The translations under genes and the position numbers were made by a program. The notes under the pieces were generated by a model. The model was not told the DNA's origin. It searched no databases and was given only the letters and a program-made list of their open reading frames with translations. From Cellvibrionaceae bacterium (lineage in GTDB: Bacteria > Pseudomonadota > Gammaproteobacteria > Pseudomonadales > Cellvibrionaceae): a stretch of DNA of 12,316 nucleotides. The stretch spans positions 1 through 12,316 of the forward strand of contig JALUYN010000352.1 of the NCBI GenBank assembly GCA_027012915.1, in the 5' to 3' direction. This document shows positions 1 to 6,584 of this stretch, one piece after another (position 1 is the stretch's first letter; every line of letters begins with the position of its first letter).

Positions 1-492
1 CTCCAGGGTGATGTGGACAATGAAGAGCTTTGGCGCCAGTGGCAGGAGCGCGAGACTCGTATAAACCGAGTACTGGCGCTGGATTGCCTGTACCACTTTC
101 CCTGTCGGCAGCGCTTCTTGAGGCGTTCGGCACGCCTGCTGAATCAAGGCGGCTGCCTTGGTGTGACCGATTTTGTGTTGGCCGATGGCCTCAGTCAGCG
201 TTCACTGGCCCATCGAGCCTTGCGCTGGATGTTGAAGCAGTCGCGGATTCCCGAGCACAATCTGGTCTATAGGGACGACTACGCAGGGCAGCTGCACGAG
301 GCCGGCTTCGAAAGATTCGAAATCGTCGATATCAGTGAGAAGGTGATGCAGGGCTTTTGGCAGTGGAGTCGCGTGCGCCGGGATATCCCTTGGCACCGCT
401 GGCTGAAGTATGAAGTTACCGGACGCTTTCTCGGTTGGGCCTACCGCAAGCAGGTATTGCGCTACTGTTTGGTAGTCGCTTTCCGCGAGTGA
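1..492 (+). CDS. SAM-dependent methyltransferase, C-terminal part (5' end outside window)
   Basis: The reading frame is open from the first base and stops at TGA 490-492, so this is the C-terminal portion (about 163 residues) of a longer protein; the in-frame GTG at 13 is not a convincing start. The segment LDCLYHFPCRQRFL, followed by RLLNQGG and the strand CLGVTDFVLAD, has the look of the second half of a class I (Rossmann-fold) methyltransferase, with the 'H-F' helix after motif III and the 'LL-PGG' turn. A downstream YRDDYAGQLHEAGF segment resembles the usual 'Y...L..AGF' element before the last strands. The SAM-binding GxGxG motif would lie upstream of the window. The substrate cannot be told: small-molecule, sterol- or quinone-type methyltransferases share this architecture. 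The stop lies 7 nt before the stem of the hairpin at 500-519. Confidence 0.72.
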   Translation, partial: LQGDVDNEELWRQWQERETRINRVLALDCLYHFPCRQRFLRRSARLLNQGGCLGVTDFVLADGLSQRSLAHRALRWMLKQSRIPEHNLVYRDDYAGQLHEAGFERFEIVDISEKVMQGFWQWSRVRRDIPWHRWLKYEVTGRFLGWAYRKQVLRYCLVVAFRE

Positions 493-496
493 CGAC

Positions 497-519
497 AAAA
501 AACGGGCCGAGGCCCGTTT
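497..519 (-). terminator. Rho-independent terminator of the small membrane protein gene
   Basis: Inverted repeat AAACGGGC / GCCCGTTT (500-507 and 512-519) around a 4-nt loop. Read on the minus strand the stem runs into six T residues (497-502), the classic intrinsic-terminator form, about 30 nt after the stop of the small gene at 550. Read on the plus strand it is followed only by TTTC, so it may also stop the methyltransferase transcript, but less strongly. Confidence 0.8.
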
Positions 520-549
520 CTACGATCGTTTTGAGGTCTTTGGCGGAGA

Positions 550-684
550 TCAGTGATGCTCAGCGCGATCGATTTTCTTCTCGATCACATAGCACAACAG
601 ACCTGCCACGGTGGCACCAACAACAATAAAGCCCATGCTGCCTACCAGACCCAGACTTGCTACAAAAACTGCTTCTCCGCCCAT
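550..684 (-). CDS. Small single-span membrane protein, 44 aa, under FNR/Anr-type promoter
   Basis: ATG at 684, TGA at 550-552, 44 residues. A very good Shine-Dalgarno, AAGGGGA (692-698), lies 7 nt before the ATG. The protein starts MGGEAVFVASLGLVGSMG, continues as one hydrophobic stretch (about residues 6-34, rich in Gly, Val and Ala), and ends in a charged tail EKKIDRAEHH. By the positive-inside rule the tail should face the cytoplasm. The Gly/Ala/Ser-spaced helix suggests packing against another membrane helix. Size and topology recall small accessory subunits of respiratory complexes (CcoM, CydX types), but I see no sequence match that would justify a name. The promoter with two FNR-like boxes and the terminator at 497-519 make it a self-contained unit, which is the main reason to believe it is real. 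Confidence 0.72.
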   Translation of the reverse strand: MGGEAVFVASLGLVGSMGFIVVGATVAGLLCYVIEKKIDRAEHH

Positions 685-721
685 GACTTAATCCCCTTGT
701 CAAAATTCGTTGGATGGTCAA

Positions 722-727
722 AGAATA
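722..727 (-). promoter_or_regulatory. Predicted -10 element of the FNR-type promoter
   Basis: TATTCT on the minus strand (read from 727 to 722), matching TATAAT at four of six positions. It would place the transcript start near 715, some 30 nt upstream of the small gene's ATG. No -35 hexamer is present at the expected place; instead the FNR-like box is centred about 41 bp upstream of this start, as in class II FNR-activated promoters. Confidence 0.55.
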
Positions 728-748
728 CGCCTGAGCTGTAGCCCTGTT

Positions 749-762
749 TTGATGTGCGTCAA
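749..762 (-). promoter_or_regulatory. FNR/Anr box 1 (proximal)
   Basis: TTGATGTGCGTCAA on the plus strand fits the FNR/Anr/Dnr consensus TTGAT-N4-ATCAA at nine of ten positions. Its centre (755.5) is about -40.5 to -41.5 from the predicted start near 715, the class II activation position. FNR-family proteins such as Anr activate such promoters at low oxygen; the CRP consensus (TGTGA-N6-TCACA) fits worse. Confidence 0.7.
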
Positions 763-798
763 ACTTCAAAACACGCCGAAGTTTGTGCGGCTCGTTTT

Positions 799-812
799 TT
801 GATCTGGATCAG
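799..812 (-). promoter_or_regulatory. FNR/Anr box 2 (distal)
   Basis: TTGATCTGGATCAG matches TTGAT-N4-ATCAA at nine of ten positions. Its centre (805.5) is 50 bp from that of box 1, so close to -91 from the predicted start, on the same helix face within rounding (about five turns). Tandem FNR sites at about -41 and -91 are known to tune FNR promoters, sometimes down-regulating them. It lies about 138 bp upstream of the hisB start site, too far to be an obvious hisB site. Confidence 0.6.
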
Positions 813-907
813 TCTTTGGGAGCGCTATAGCGTGCGGCTGTGGAAATCAGTAGCAGGTGTAGGAACTGCGAGTAGCCTGATGGCCAATATCCAAAAGTGA
901 GATGAAG

Positions 908-937
908 TTAGCGGTCGCAGGGGCCGCAGGGTATAAT
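908..937 (+). promoter_or_regulatory. Sigma-70 promoter of hisBHF
   Basis: A perfect TATAAT (932-937) lies 18 bp after a weak -35 TTAGCG (908-913). The predicted start near 944 gives a leader of about 45 nt to the hisB ATG. No operator or attenuator was recognised. Confidence 0.6.
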
Positions 938-988
938 CCCGCTTCTTTGGTGCCGTCTGGCACGGGTTTATTCAGTTTGGAGATCAAT

Positions 989-1582
989 ATGGCGGAGAGA
1001 ACCGCAACAGTCAGTCGGGATACGTTGGAAACCCAGATTTCCGTGTCCTTGAATCTGGACGGTACCGGATGCGGCAAATTTGATACGGGCGTGCCGTTCC
1101 TCGAGCATATGATGGATCAAATTGCTCGTCATGGGCTGATTGACCTGGATGTTACCTGTAAGGGTGATACCCACATTGACGATCACCATACCGTGGAAGA
1201 TATCGGTATTACGATTGGTCAGGCGATAGCCCAGGCTGTGGGCGATAAAAAGGGTATCCGCCGCTATGGGCATGCCTATGTGCCTCTCGATGAAGCTCTG
1301 TCGCGAGTGGTTATCGACTTCTCCGGCCGTCCCGGGCTGGTGATGGAAGTGCCATTTACTCAAAAGCGCGTTGGTGACTTTGATACCGAGCTGTTCTGGG
1401 AGTTTTTCCAGGGATTCGTTAATCATGCTCAGGTAACTCTGCACGTGGATTGTCTGCGGGGCTTCAACGCTCATCATCAGATTGAAACAGTGTTCAAGGC
1501 TTTTGGTCGTGCACTGCGTATGGCGCTGGAGGAAGATCCGCGCATGGTCGGTATGATGCCGTCCACCAAGGGAACCTTGTAA
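989..1582 (+). CDS. hisB: Imidazoleglycerol-phosphate dehydratase
   Basis: Dehydrates imidazole-glycerol phosphate to imidazole-acetol phosphate, the seventh reaction step (sixth enzyme in many listings) of histidine synthesis, in the cytoplasm. The product is 197 residues, the size of the monofunctional enzyme; there is no N-terminal histidinol-phosphatase domain as in E. coli. The manganese-binding signatures are intact: HHTVED at residues 66-71 and HHQIE at 162-166, in the two halves of the internally repeated fold. The start at ATG 989 is chosen because GGAG (979-982) precedes it at proper spacing and because the protein then begins [12 protein letters not shown] as family members do; the upstream ATG at 902 would add 29 residues unlike the family and overlaps the promoter. 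It is the first gene of the hisB-hisH-hisF unit, 40 nt before hisH. Confidence 0.97.
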   Translation: MAERTATVSRDTLETQISVSLNLDGTGCGKFDTGVPFLEHMMDQIARHGLIDLDVTCKGDTHIDDHHTVEDIGITIGQAIAQAVGDKKGIRRYGHAYVPLDEALSRVVIDFSGRPGLVMEVPFTQKRVGDFDTELFWEFFQGFVNHAQVTLHVDCLRGFNAHHQIETVFKAFGRALRMALEEDPRMVGMMPSTKGTL

Positions 1583-1622
1583 CGGGTTCAGTTCAAACGG
1601 TTTTAAATTAGAGAGATTGACT

Positions 1623-2273
1623 ATGGGTGCAAATCGCATTGCCGTGATCGATTATGGCATGGGCAATCTGCATTCCGTTGCCAGTGCACTGGAGCATGTA
1701 GCCTCTGAGGCCGAAGTGCTGGTCAGCGCTGAGCGCGATATTATCGAGAGTGCCGATCGCATCGTTTTTCCGGGTGTCGGTGCCATTCGCGATTGTATGG
1801 CAGAGATTCGTCGCCTCGGGTTTGACGTGTTGGTGCCCGAGCTGGTCGCCAGTGGCCGCCCTGTACTGGGAATTTGCGTTGGCATGCAGGCGCTCATGGA
1901 GCGCAGCGCAGAAAACGGTGGCGTTGAATGTCTTGCGCAACTTGATGGCGAGGTGAAATTCTTCGGTAAGGACTTGCGTGATGCCGATGGACAGCATTTG
2001 AAAGTGCCGCACATGGGGTGGAATAAAGTATTCCAGTCGCAGCAGCATCCTCTGTGGCAGGGAATCGATGATGGAGAGCGCTTTTATTTTGTTCACAGCT
2101 ACTATGTCTCCGCTCTCAGCGGTGAAGTGGTGGGGCGCTGTCAGTATGGTGTTGATTTTGATGTGGCAGTGACCCACAACAATCTGTTTGCGGTGCAGTT
2201 CCATCCTGAAAAAAGCCACACTGCAGGACTCCAGTTGCTCAAAAACTTTGTCAATTGGGACGGTAAGATTTGA
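1623..2273 (+). CDS. hisH: Imidazole glycerol phosphate synthase, glutamine amidotransferase subunit
   Basis: Glutaminase half of the HisH-HisF complex: it frees ammonia from glutamine and passes it to HisF. The product is 216 residues, normal for the family. The class I amidotransferase triad is visible: Cys85 in GICVGMQ, His194 and Glu196 in QFHPEKS. The N-terminus [14 protein letters not shown] is typical of HisH. ATG 1623 is preferred over TTG 1617 because GAGAGA (1611-1616) sits 6 nt upstream of it. It follows hisB by 40 nt on the same strand. Its TGA (2271-2273) overlaps the foot of a strong hairpin (2272-2296). In related bacteria the next gene is hisA; here it is hisF. Confidence 0.97.
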   Translation: MGANRIAVIDYGMGNLHSVASALEHVASEAEVLVSAERDIIESADRIVFPGVGAIRDCMAEIRRLGFDVLVPELVASGRPVLGICVGMQALMERSAENGGVECLAQLDGEVKFFGKDLRDADGQHLKVPHMGWNKVFQSQQHPLWQGIDDGERFYFVHSYYVSALSGEVVGRCQYGVDFDVAVTHNNLFAVQFHPEKSHTAGLQLLKNFVNWDGKI

Positions 2274-2296
2274 GACCGGCGTTTCGTGCCTGTCTC
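2272..2296 (+). other. Hairpin in the hisH-hisF spacer
   Basis: GAGACCGGC (2272-2280) pairs with GCCTGTCTC (2288-2296) across a 7-nt loop, giving a nine-position stem with one C/T mismatch. It begins inside the hisH stop codon. No T-tract follows, so it is not a standard terminator; it could slow or protect the transcript between hisH and hisF. It occupies the place where hisA is expected. Confidence 0.5.
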
Positions 2297-2320
2297 TCCT
2301 GAACAAGAGTTTGTATTGCT

Positions 2321-3094
2321 ATGTCGTTAGCTAAGAGAATTATTCCCTGCCTGGATGTGGATAACGGTCGCGTCGTCAAAGGTGTTAACTTTGTTGGCAT
2401 TCGCGACGCCGGTGATCCGGTGGAGGTCGCCAAGCGCTATAACGAGCAGGGCGCCGATGAAATTACCTTTCTGGATATTACCGCGACTCACGAAGGCCGG
2501 GACACCACGGTGCATACCGTTGAGCAGATTGCTTCGGAGGTATTTATTCCGTTGACAGTCGGTGGCGGTATTCGCACGGTGGAGGATATTCGCACCATGC
2601 TCAATGCCGGCGCGGATAAGGTGAGTATTAACTCCGCTGCGGTGCACAATCCGGAGTTTGTGCGAGAGGCTTCAGAGCGCTTTGGCGCTCAGTGCATTGT
2701 GGTGGCTATTGACGCCAAACGAGTTACCGAAGAAGGCGAGGAATCACGCTGGGAGATATTCACTCACGGTGGGCGCAAGCCGACTGGTATTGATGCCGTG
2801 CAGTGGGCTGTGAAGATGGCGGACTATGGCGCGGGAGAGATTTTGTTGACCAGTATGGATCGCGACGGCACCAAAAACGGGTTTGATTTGGGCGTTACTC
2901 GGGCCATTAGTGACGCAGTTTCAATACCTGTCATTGCGTCCGGCGGCGTGGGTGAGCTACAGCACTTGGTGGATGGGGTGGTGCAAGGCCGCGCCGATGC
3001 CGTGCTGGCGGCCAGCATTTTTCACTTTGGAGAACACTCGGTACCAGAGGCGAAAAAATTTATGCAGGATCAGGGTGTCGAGGTGCGCCTTTAA
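2321..3094 (+). CDS. hisF: Imidazole glycerol phosphate synthase, cyclase subunit
   Basis: Cyclase half of imidazole glycerol phosphate synthase: it uses ammonia from HisH to turn PRFAR into imidazole-glycerol phosphate and AICAR, which links histidine and purine synthesis. The product is 257 residues, a (beta-alpha)8 barrel of usual size. The two catalytic aspartates are present, Asp12 in [12 protein letters not shown] and Asp131 in VVAIDAKR, and the phosphate-binding loops VGGGIR (80-85) and IASGGVG are seen. The sequence is HisF, not HisA. Its Shine-Dalgarno is poor (AAGAGT at 2305-2310, 10 nt before the ATG), so translation may depend on that of hisH. A weak hairpin at its end (GCCTTT 3087-3092 / AAAGGC 3101-3106) lacks a T-tract. 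Confidence 0.97.
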   Translation: MSLAKRIIPCLDVDNGRVVKGVNFVGIRDAGDPVEVAKRYNEQGADEITFLDITATHEGRDTTVHTVEQIASEVFIPLTVGGGIRTVEDIRTMLNAGADKVSINSAAVHNPEFVREASERFGAQCIVVAIDAKRVTEEGEESRWEIFTHGGRKPTGIDAVQWAVKMADYGAGEILLTSMDRDGTKNGFDLGVTRAISDAVSIPVIASGGVGELQHLVDGVVQGRADAVLAASIFHFGEHSVPEAKKFMQDQGVEVRL

Positions 3095-3132
3095 CGCCGC
3101 AAAGGCAACGCAGATAGAAAATTAACAGCCTG

Positions 3133-3366
3133 CTAGAGGCCTTGGATAATTCGGTACTGTACCAGGGTCTCGGAGAATTCCGGGGCTTCGCCGCAAACAA
3201 ATTCCTTGAATTCCATGCAGCCGTCTTCCGCGTCATCGCGGCAATCAAACGGGCCGATATCGACGCCTTCGCGAGTGTGGTAGTACCAGTAACCGCCTTT
3301 TTGGAAAAAGCGGTCCTTACGCTCGGGGGGAGCGCCGGCTTCGCCAGTTCGCACGCGTTGTTGCAT
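3133..3366 (-). CDS. Small conserved hypothetical protein, DUF6316-like
   Basis: A 77-residue acidic, aromatic-rich protein with no signal peptide or membrane span. The core DRFFQKGGYWYYHTREGVDIGPF (about residues 18-40) and the following acidic helix (DDAEDGCMEFKEF) resemble the small gammaproteobacterial family I know as DUF6316; I am moderately sure of this family and know of no function for it. It carries two cysteines (in RDC and VCG segments and one in DGC), without a clear metal motif. ATG 3366 has a good Shine-Dalgarno (AAGGAAA about 7 nt upstream) and its own promoter at 3453-3482. It converges with hisF, leaving 38 bp between the stops, and is co-oriented with yibQ and ctpA, from which it is separated by 146 bp. 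Confidence 0.75.
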   Translation of the reverse strand: MQQRVRTGEAGAPPERKDRFFQKGGYWYYHTREGVDIGPFDCRDDAEDGCMEFKEFVCGEAPEFSETLVQYRIIQGL

Positions 3367-3452
3367 GAATATTTCCTTATTCGCCTGTGGAATTTTGCGA
3401 CTTGTCCATAAAGAGTTCGGCAGCAGTTTCTAAAGCTTGAACTGTGTCACAT

Positions 3453-3482
3453 ATTTTAGCGTGTTTTTCATCATTTTGTGAA
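3453..3482 (-). promoter_or_regulatory. Sigma-70 promoter of the DUF6316-like gene
   Basis: On the minus strand, TTCACA (3477-3482; five of six to TTGACA) and TAAAAT (3453-3458; five of six to TATAAT) with an 18-bp spacer. The predicted start near 3446 gives a leader of about 80 nt before ATG 3366. This stretch lies just after the yibQ stop, so the small gene can be transcribed apart from ctpA-yibQ. The rest of 3367-3512 shows nothing else I can name. Confidence 0.6.
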
Positions 3483-3512
3483 CAATTACCGATCACATTC
3501 AGCGAGTTGTGT

Positions 3513-4388
3513 TCAGTAAATAGTCACTCTGTCTTCAGGAAAGTAGCCTTTTGGTAGCGCTTGTTCTTTGATCGCTTCCACAGTTTCAGTGGTGTCCGTC
3601 GTTGGTATGAGATCTGGGATGGTGCTTGGTTTGGAGAGCGCCTGTGGAATCAGTTCCGAAATATTAACCAATTGCACGCCAAGTGAATCCAGTTGCGCCA
3701 GTTGGCTGGACAGATAGTCCATGGTGACCGGTGTCGGGTGCCCGATGGCAATCGCCGATCCTTTCTTTCTGGCGACCTGTAGCAATTTTTGAAACTGCCG
3801 GTCCACCGCTTCGGTGGTGCGCTCATGGTCGAGGAAAACATCACGGGAGCGACTTGGGATGTCATAGTGCTGCGCTGTATGCAGCGCCACACTGCTGGCA
3901 GTGGTGCGGCTGTCGACAAAGAACAAGCCCTGATACTGAAGCTCCTGCATTAGCCAGTTCATGGATTGCTGATGTTGGGTCAGGGCGCTGCCCATATGAT
4001 TGTTTAGCCCGGTGATGTAGGGGATCGCGGCGATATTGTCCCGCAAGGTGGCGATAAAGGTGCCGTGATCCATGGATTCGCGCAGCCCGCCCTGGTCCAG
4101 GGGGTGAGGATTGATCGTGCTCATGGGGGCGTGAAGCATGATTTCCTTGCCGTGTTGATGCCCCAGTTTCGCCAAAGAGTGACTGTTGGGGGCGTGGGGC
4201 AACACAGCCAGGGTAAGCGGTGCAGGGAAACGGGCGGCGGTTCGGCCCTGGGGCAGGTTATAGCCTATATCGTCGATGATAATGGCAATTTTGGGAGCCT
4301 GTGCGCTTAGCTCGTCGGCGTGTGGCTGAGCGGCGGTCACGTACAGGATAATGGCCGCGATGAGCTTCAGGCAATATTGGGGTGTCAT
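3513..4388 (-). CDS. Divergent polysaccharide deacetylase family protein (YibQ-like)
   Basis: A 291-residue exported protein of the divergent polysaccharide deacetylase family (YibQ, formerly DUF610). Residues 1-24 form a signal peptide (hydrophobic LIAAIILYVTAAQPHA), so it acts in the periplasm. The family core is plain: KIAIIIDDIGYN at about 33-44, then PLTLAVLPH, the EIMLHAPMS strand, GLNNHMGSALT, FFVDSRTT and IAIGHPTP. The paired acidic residues and histidines of these segments match the NodB-like fold, but substrate and activity of the family are not established; a role at the cell wall is inferred from its constant association with envC and ctpA. Only 1 nt separates the ctpA stop from this ATG, so translation is very probably coupled. 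The last 35 residues, rich in Thr, Glu and Pro, look like a flexible tail. Confidence 0.9.
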   Translation of the reverse strand: MTPQYCLKLIAAIILYVTAAQPHADELSAQAPKIAIIIDDIGYNLPQGRTAARFPAPLTLAVLPHAPNSHSLAKLGHQHGKEIMLHAPMSTINPHPLDQGGLRESMDHGTFIATLRDNIAAIPYITGLNNHMGSALTQHQQSMNWLMQELQYQGLFFVDSRTTASSVALHTAQHYDIPSRSRDVFLDHERTTEAVDRQFQKLLQVARKKGSAIAIGHPTPVTMDYLSSQLAQLDSLGVQLVNISELIPQALSKPSTIPDLIPTTDTTETVEAIKEQALPKGYFPEDRVTIY

Positions 4389-4389
4389 A

Positions 4390-5733
4390 TCAGGTTTGCG
4401 GGGGCTCGTCGTTGTTCCGAGGAGTCAGTGACTGGTGACCAAACAGGTTCAAGCCCTTCAATAGATTAAGCGCTTCAAAAAGCTGATTGTCCCGGGTGAA
4501 CAGATCCGAGCGATTTTCCTGGGCTTTTTGTCGATCTTCACTGTTGCTCTCTTTGCCACCATTGCCGTTGTTAAGGTGGCCGTCGAGGTCTGCTTCACTG
4601 ACCCGCCAATTACTCTGCACGGAGGTCACTGTGGCTCGGCCAACTTCGATGTCAGGCACAATGCCCTGTGCCTGAATCGAGCGGCCATTGGGGGTGTAGT
4701 AGAGCGCTGTGGTGAGTTTGATTGCGCGGGCATCGCTGAGCGGAATTACGGTCTGTACGGAGCCTTTACCAAAGCTCTGGGTTCCCATGATCACCGCACG
4801 ACGATGATCCTGTAGCGCGCCGGCCACAATCTCGGAAGCAGATGCCGAACCGTCGTTGATCAGTACGACAATGGGCAGGCCGCCGGTAATGTCGCCGTCC
4901 TCTGCTTTGTATCGAACATCGGTATTCTCAATGCGGCCATCGGTGTAGACGATCAGGCCGTCATTAAGGAAGGCGTCCGCGACTTCCACAGACGCTTGCA
5001 GTACGCCGCCTGGATTATTGCGCAAATCGAGAATCAGGCCTTTGAGTTCCGTATCTTTCTGCAGTTTTTCGATGGCTTCAGCCGTGTCTTTTCCGGTATT
5101 GACCTGGAATTGGGCAATGCGCAGGTAGCCGTAACCGTCTTCCAGAACGCGGGTGCGAACGCTCTGCACTTTGATGGTGTCACGCACCAATACCAGTTCA
5201 AATGGCTGATCTTTGCCGTCGCGCACAATAGTCAGGGTTATCTCACTGCCTTTGGCGCCGCGCATATGTTCTACGGCCTGTTGCAGCGACATGCCCTTTA
5301 CGGATTTTTCATCGAGCTTAATGATCAGGTCGCCCGCTTCGACGCCAGCTCTGGCCGCCGGAGTTTCGTCTATGGGGGAAATGACTTTGACAAAGCCGTT
5401 TTCCATGCCCACTTCAATACCCAGACCGCCGAACTCGCCGGTTGTATTGACTTGAAGGTCGTCGAATGAGTTTTCGTTGAGATACGCTGAGTGGGGGTCA
5501 AGCTCGGAAAGCATGCCTTTAATGGCATACTCCAGCAGGGTCTTGTCGCTAATTTCCTCGACATAACCCTTGCGAATATGTTCATAGACTTTGGTGAAGG
5601 TGCGCAGGTCCTCCAGTGGCAGAGGAGCCTGTCGCTGCGCTTCGCCTGTTTCCGCTGCACTCATTAGTGGAAGGCATGCGAGTGCGCCTGTAATCAGACT
5701 GCGACTCAGTGGAATTTTCGGGCTACGCGCCAT
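4390..5733 (-). CDS. ctpA: C-terminal processing peptidase, S41 family (CtpA)
   Basis: Periplasmic serine protease of 447 residues. A signal peptide (about 1-27) is followed by the N-terminal dimerisation helices, a PDZ domain (about 98-185, with GEFGGLGIEV and SPIDETPAARAGVEAGD) and the S41 catalytic domain. The Ser-Lys dyad is visible: Ser298 in NDGSASASEI and Lys323 in SFGKGSVQT, 25 residues apart as in characterised CtpA/CtpB enzymes. In Pseudomonas CtpA, with a lipoprotein partner, degrades cell-wall endopeptidases; the same role is inferred here. ATG 5733 is chosen over TTG 5757 because GCAGGAG lies about 6 nt upstream of it. The C-terminal tail after about residue 395 is low-complexity and polar (Asn, Gly, Ser, Glu). 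It forms a unit with yibQ downstream; envC, its usual upstream neighbour, is 4 kb away. Confidence 0.94.
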   Translation of the reverse strand: MARSPKIPLSRSLITGALACLPLMSAAETGEAQRQAPLPLEDLRTFTKVYEHIRKGYVEEISDKTLLEYAIKGMLSELDPHSAYLNENSFDDLQVNTTGEFGGLGIEVGMENGFVKVISPIDETPAARAGVEAGDLIIKLDEKSVKGMSLQQAVEHMRGAKGSEITLTIVRDGKDQPFELVLVRDTIKVQSVRTRVLEDGYGYLRIAQFQVNTGKDTAEAIEKLQKDTELKGLILDLRNNPGGVLQASVEVADAFLNDGLIVYTDGRIENTDVRYKAEDGDITGGLPIVVLINDGSASASEIVAGALQDHRRAVIMGTQSFGKGSVQTVIPLSDARAIKLTTALYYTPNGRSIQAQGIVPDIEVGRATVTSVQSNWRVSEADLDGHLNNGNGGKESNSEDRQKAQENRSDLFTRDNQLFEALNLLKGLNLFGHQSLTPRNNDEPPQT

Positions 5734-5960
5734 AGAGGGCTCCTGCAAAGAAATCAAAATCGAATTAATCGGCCGTAAGCATCAACTTTTGGAAATCGCT
5801 CAGGCTATAATCCATTGACTCAATAAAGGGTTGAGTGTTCATTATAATGTGCCTCGGCGCAATTGTATTGGTCGTCAAATGATGCTCCAAGCGATGGTTA
5901 GCAACAATAGCCGGACGTTCGGTGGGGATGGAACAGATATTTGGATCTAGGCAGTGAAGC
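5734..5960. promoter_or_regulatory. Divergent control region between ctpA and the TetR regulator
   Basis: This 227-bp stretch must hold the promoters of leftward ctpA and rightward tetR. It contains the inverted repeat ACTCAA-N7-TTGAGT (5818-5836), a possible TetR-type operator, and the palindrome ATTATAAT (5841-5848), which gives a TATAAT on both strands. Neither TATAAT has a good -35 at 16-18 bp, so I do not assign start sites. A 25-codon open frame on the minus strand (5765-5842) is discussed separately. Confidence 0.4.
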
Positions 5961-6539
5961 ATGGCAAAGATTAAAACCAGGGACCTGATTCTCGATGTGG
6001 CTCTGATTTTGTTCAATGATCGGGGAGAACCGCTGGTGACGTCGGTGGATCTCGCCAACGAGATGAATATCAGCCCGGGCAATCTCTACTATCATTTCAA
6101 AGGCAAAGAAGAAGTCATAGAGGAGTTGTACGCCCGCTTTCATGCCGGCCTGTCGCTGTTGATGGACGACATTCAGGAGGTGGGCGACCTCGACGCAGAC
6201 GGCATGCTCATGTATCTGGGGTTGGTCGCAGATTTCTTTGTGCAATACAAATTTATCAGTCAGAATACCGCCGCCTTGTGCACGCGCTACGACAGTCTGC
6301 GCAAGCCTTTAGCCAAGGCGCTCAACAAGTTACACAATCAATTGCAGGTATTTGTCGACGCTCTGCTGGAGACGCCGGAGTCGGAACAACCTTCTTCTGT
6401 GGGCTCTATCTTGGCCAATAATCTACTCAATACCCTGTTGAATCTGCAGGGCAGTGTTGGCTTGTTGAACAGTGGCGATGAACGGCCGGACATGCGCGAG
6501 CACCTGTATATTCAGCTGTTGCCCTATCTTCCGGAATAA
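5961..6539 (+). CDS. TetR-family regulator, PhaD-like
   Basis: A 192-residue TetR-family transcription factor. The N-terminal helix-turn-helix domain spans about residues 5-55: TRDLILDVALILFNDRGE, then the recognition part ANEMNISPGNLYYHFKGKEEVIEELY. This, and the ligand domain starting near 60 with a helix of the type 'FVQYKFISQN', resemble PhaD, the TetR-like regulator of PHA gene clusters in Pseudomonas, which activates phasin genes there. The neighbours (PHA granule protein, phasins) support a role in controlling storage-granule genes; the effector is unknown. No strong Shine-Dalgarno precedes ATG 5961 (only GTGAAG). The next gene on the same strand begins 45 nt after the stop. The inverted repeat at 5818-5836 could be its own operator (inference). 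Confidence 0.88.
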   Translation: MAKIKTRDLILDVALILFNDRGEPLVTSVDLANEMNISPGNLYYHFKGKEEVIEELYARFHAGLSLLMDDIQEVGDLDADGMLMYLGLVADFFVQYKFISQNTAALCTRYDSLRKPLAKALNKLHNQLQVFVDALLETPESEQPSSVGSILANNLLNTLLNLQGSVGLLNSGDERPDMREHLYIQLLPYLPE

Positions 6540-6584
6540 TTTGGCGTGTAGCGAGGCTCTGTGCCTCAGGTTGTATTTTTACCT

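Larger units (their letters stand above)
685..988. other. Divergent intergenic region between the small membrane protein gene and hisB
   Basis: About 300 bp without a gene. It holds the FNR/Anr-type promoter of the leftward small gene (722-812) and the promoter and leader of hisB (908-988). Between them lies a perfect 10-bp palindrome CGCTATAGCG (823-832) of unknown role. The open frame from ATG 902 into hisB runs through the -10 element and is not part of the HisB protein. I see no histidine-rich leader peptide and no classic his attenuator. Confidence 0.7.

Noticed and set aside
823..832. Palindrome CGCTATAGCG as an operator
   Set aside because: Ten bases in one copy, not placed at a promoter distance from either gene; too little to claim a site.
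902..988. N-terminal extension of hisB from ATG 902
   Set aside because: It runs through the TATAAT promoter element, has no Shine-Dalgarno, and the 29 residues do not belong to HisB; ATG 989 has GGAG and the family N-terminus.
968..1639. Long open frame (223 aa) on the minus strand opposite hisB
   Set aside because: Shadow of the hisB codon pattern; no recognisable domain and no ribosome binding site. The same holds for 1608-2306 (-), opposite hisH.
3087..3106. GCCTTT/AAAGGC hairpin as hisF terminator
   Set aside because: Six-bp stem with an 8-nt loop overlapping the hisF end and no T-tract; too weak to call.
5734..5757. TTG start of ctpA at 5757
   Set aside because: ATG 5733 has the better Shine-Dalgarno and yields a normal signal peptide directly at the N-terminus.
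6561..6584. GTG start of the PHA-system protein
   Set aside because: The added eight residues do not fit the family N-terminus; ATG 6585 does, although its ribosome binding site is weak.
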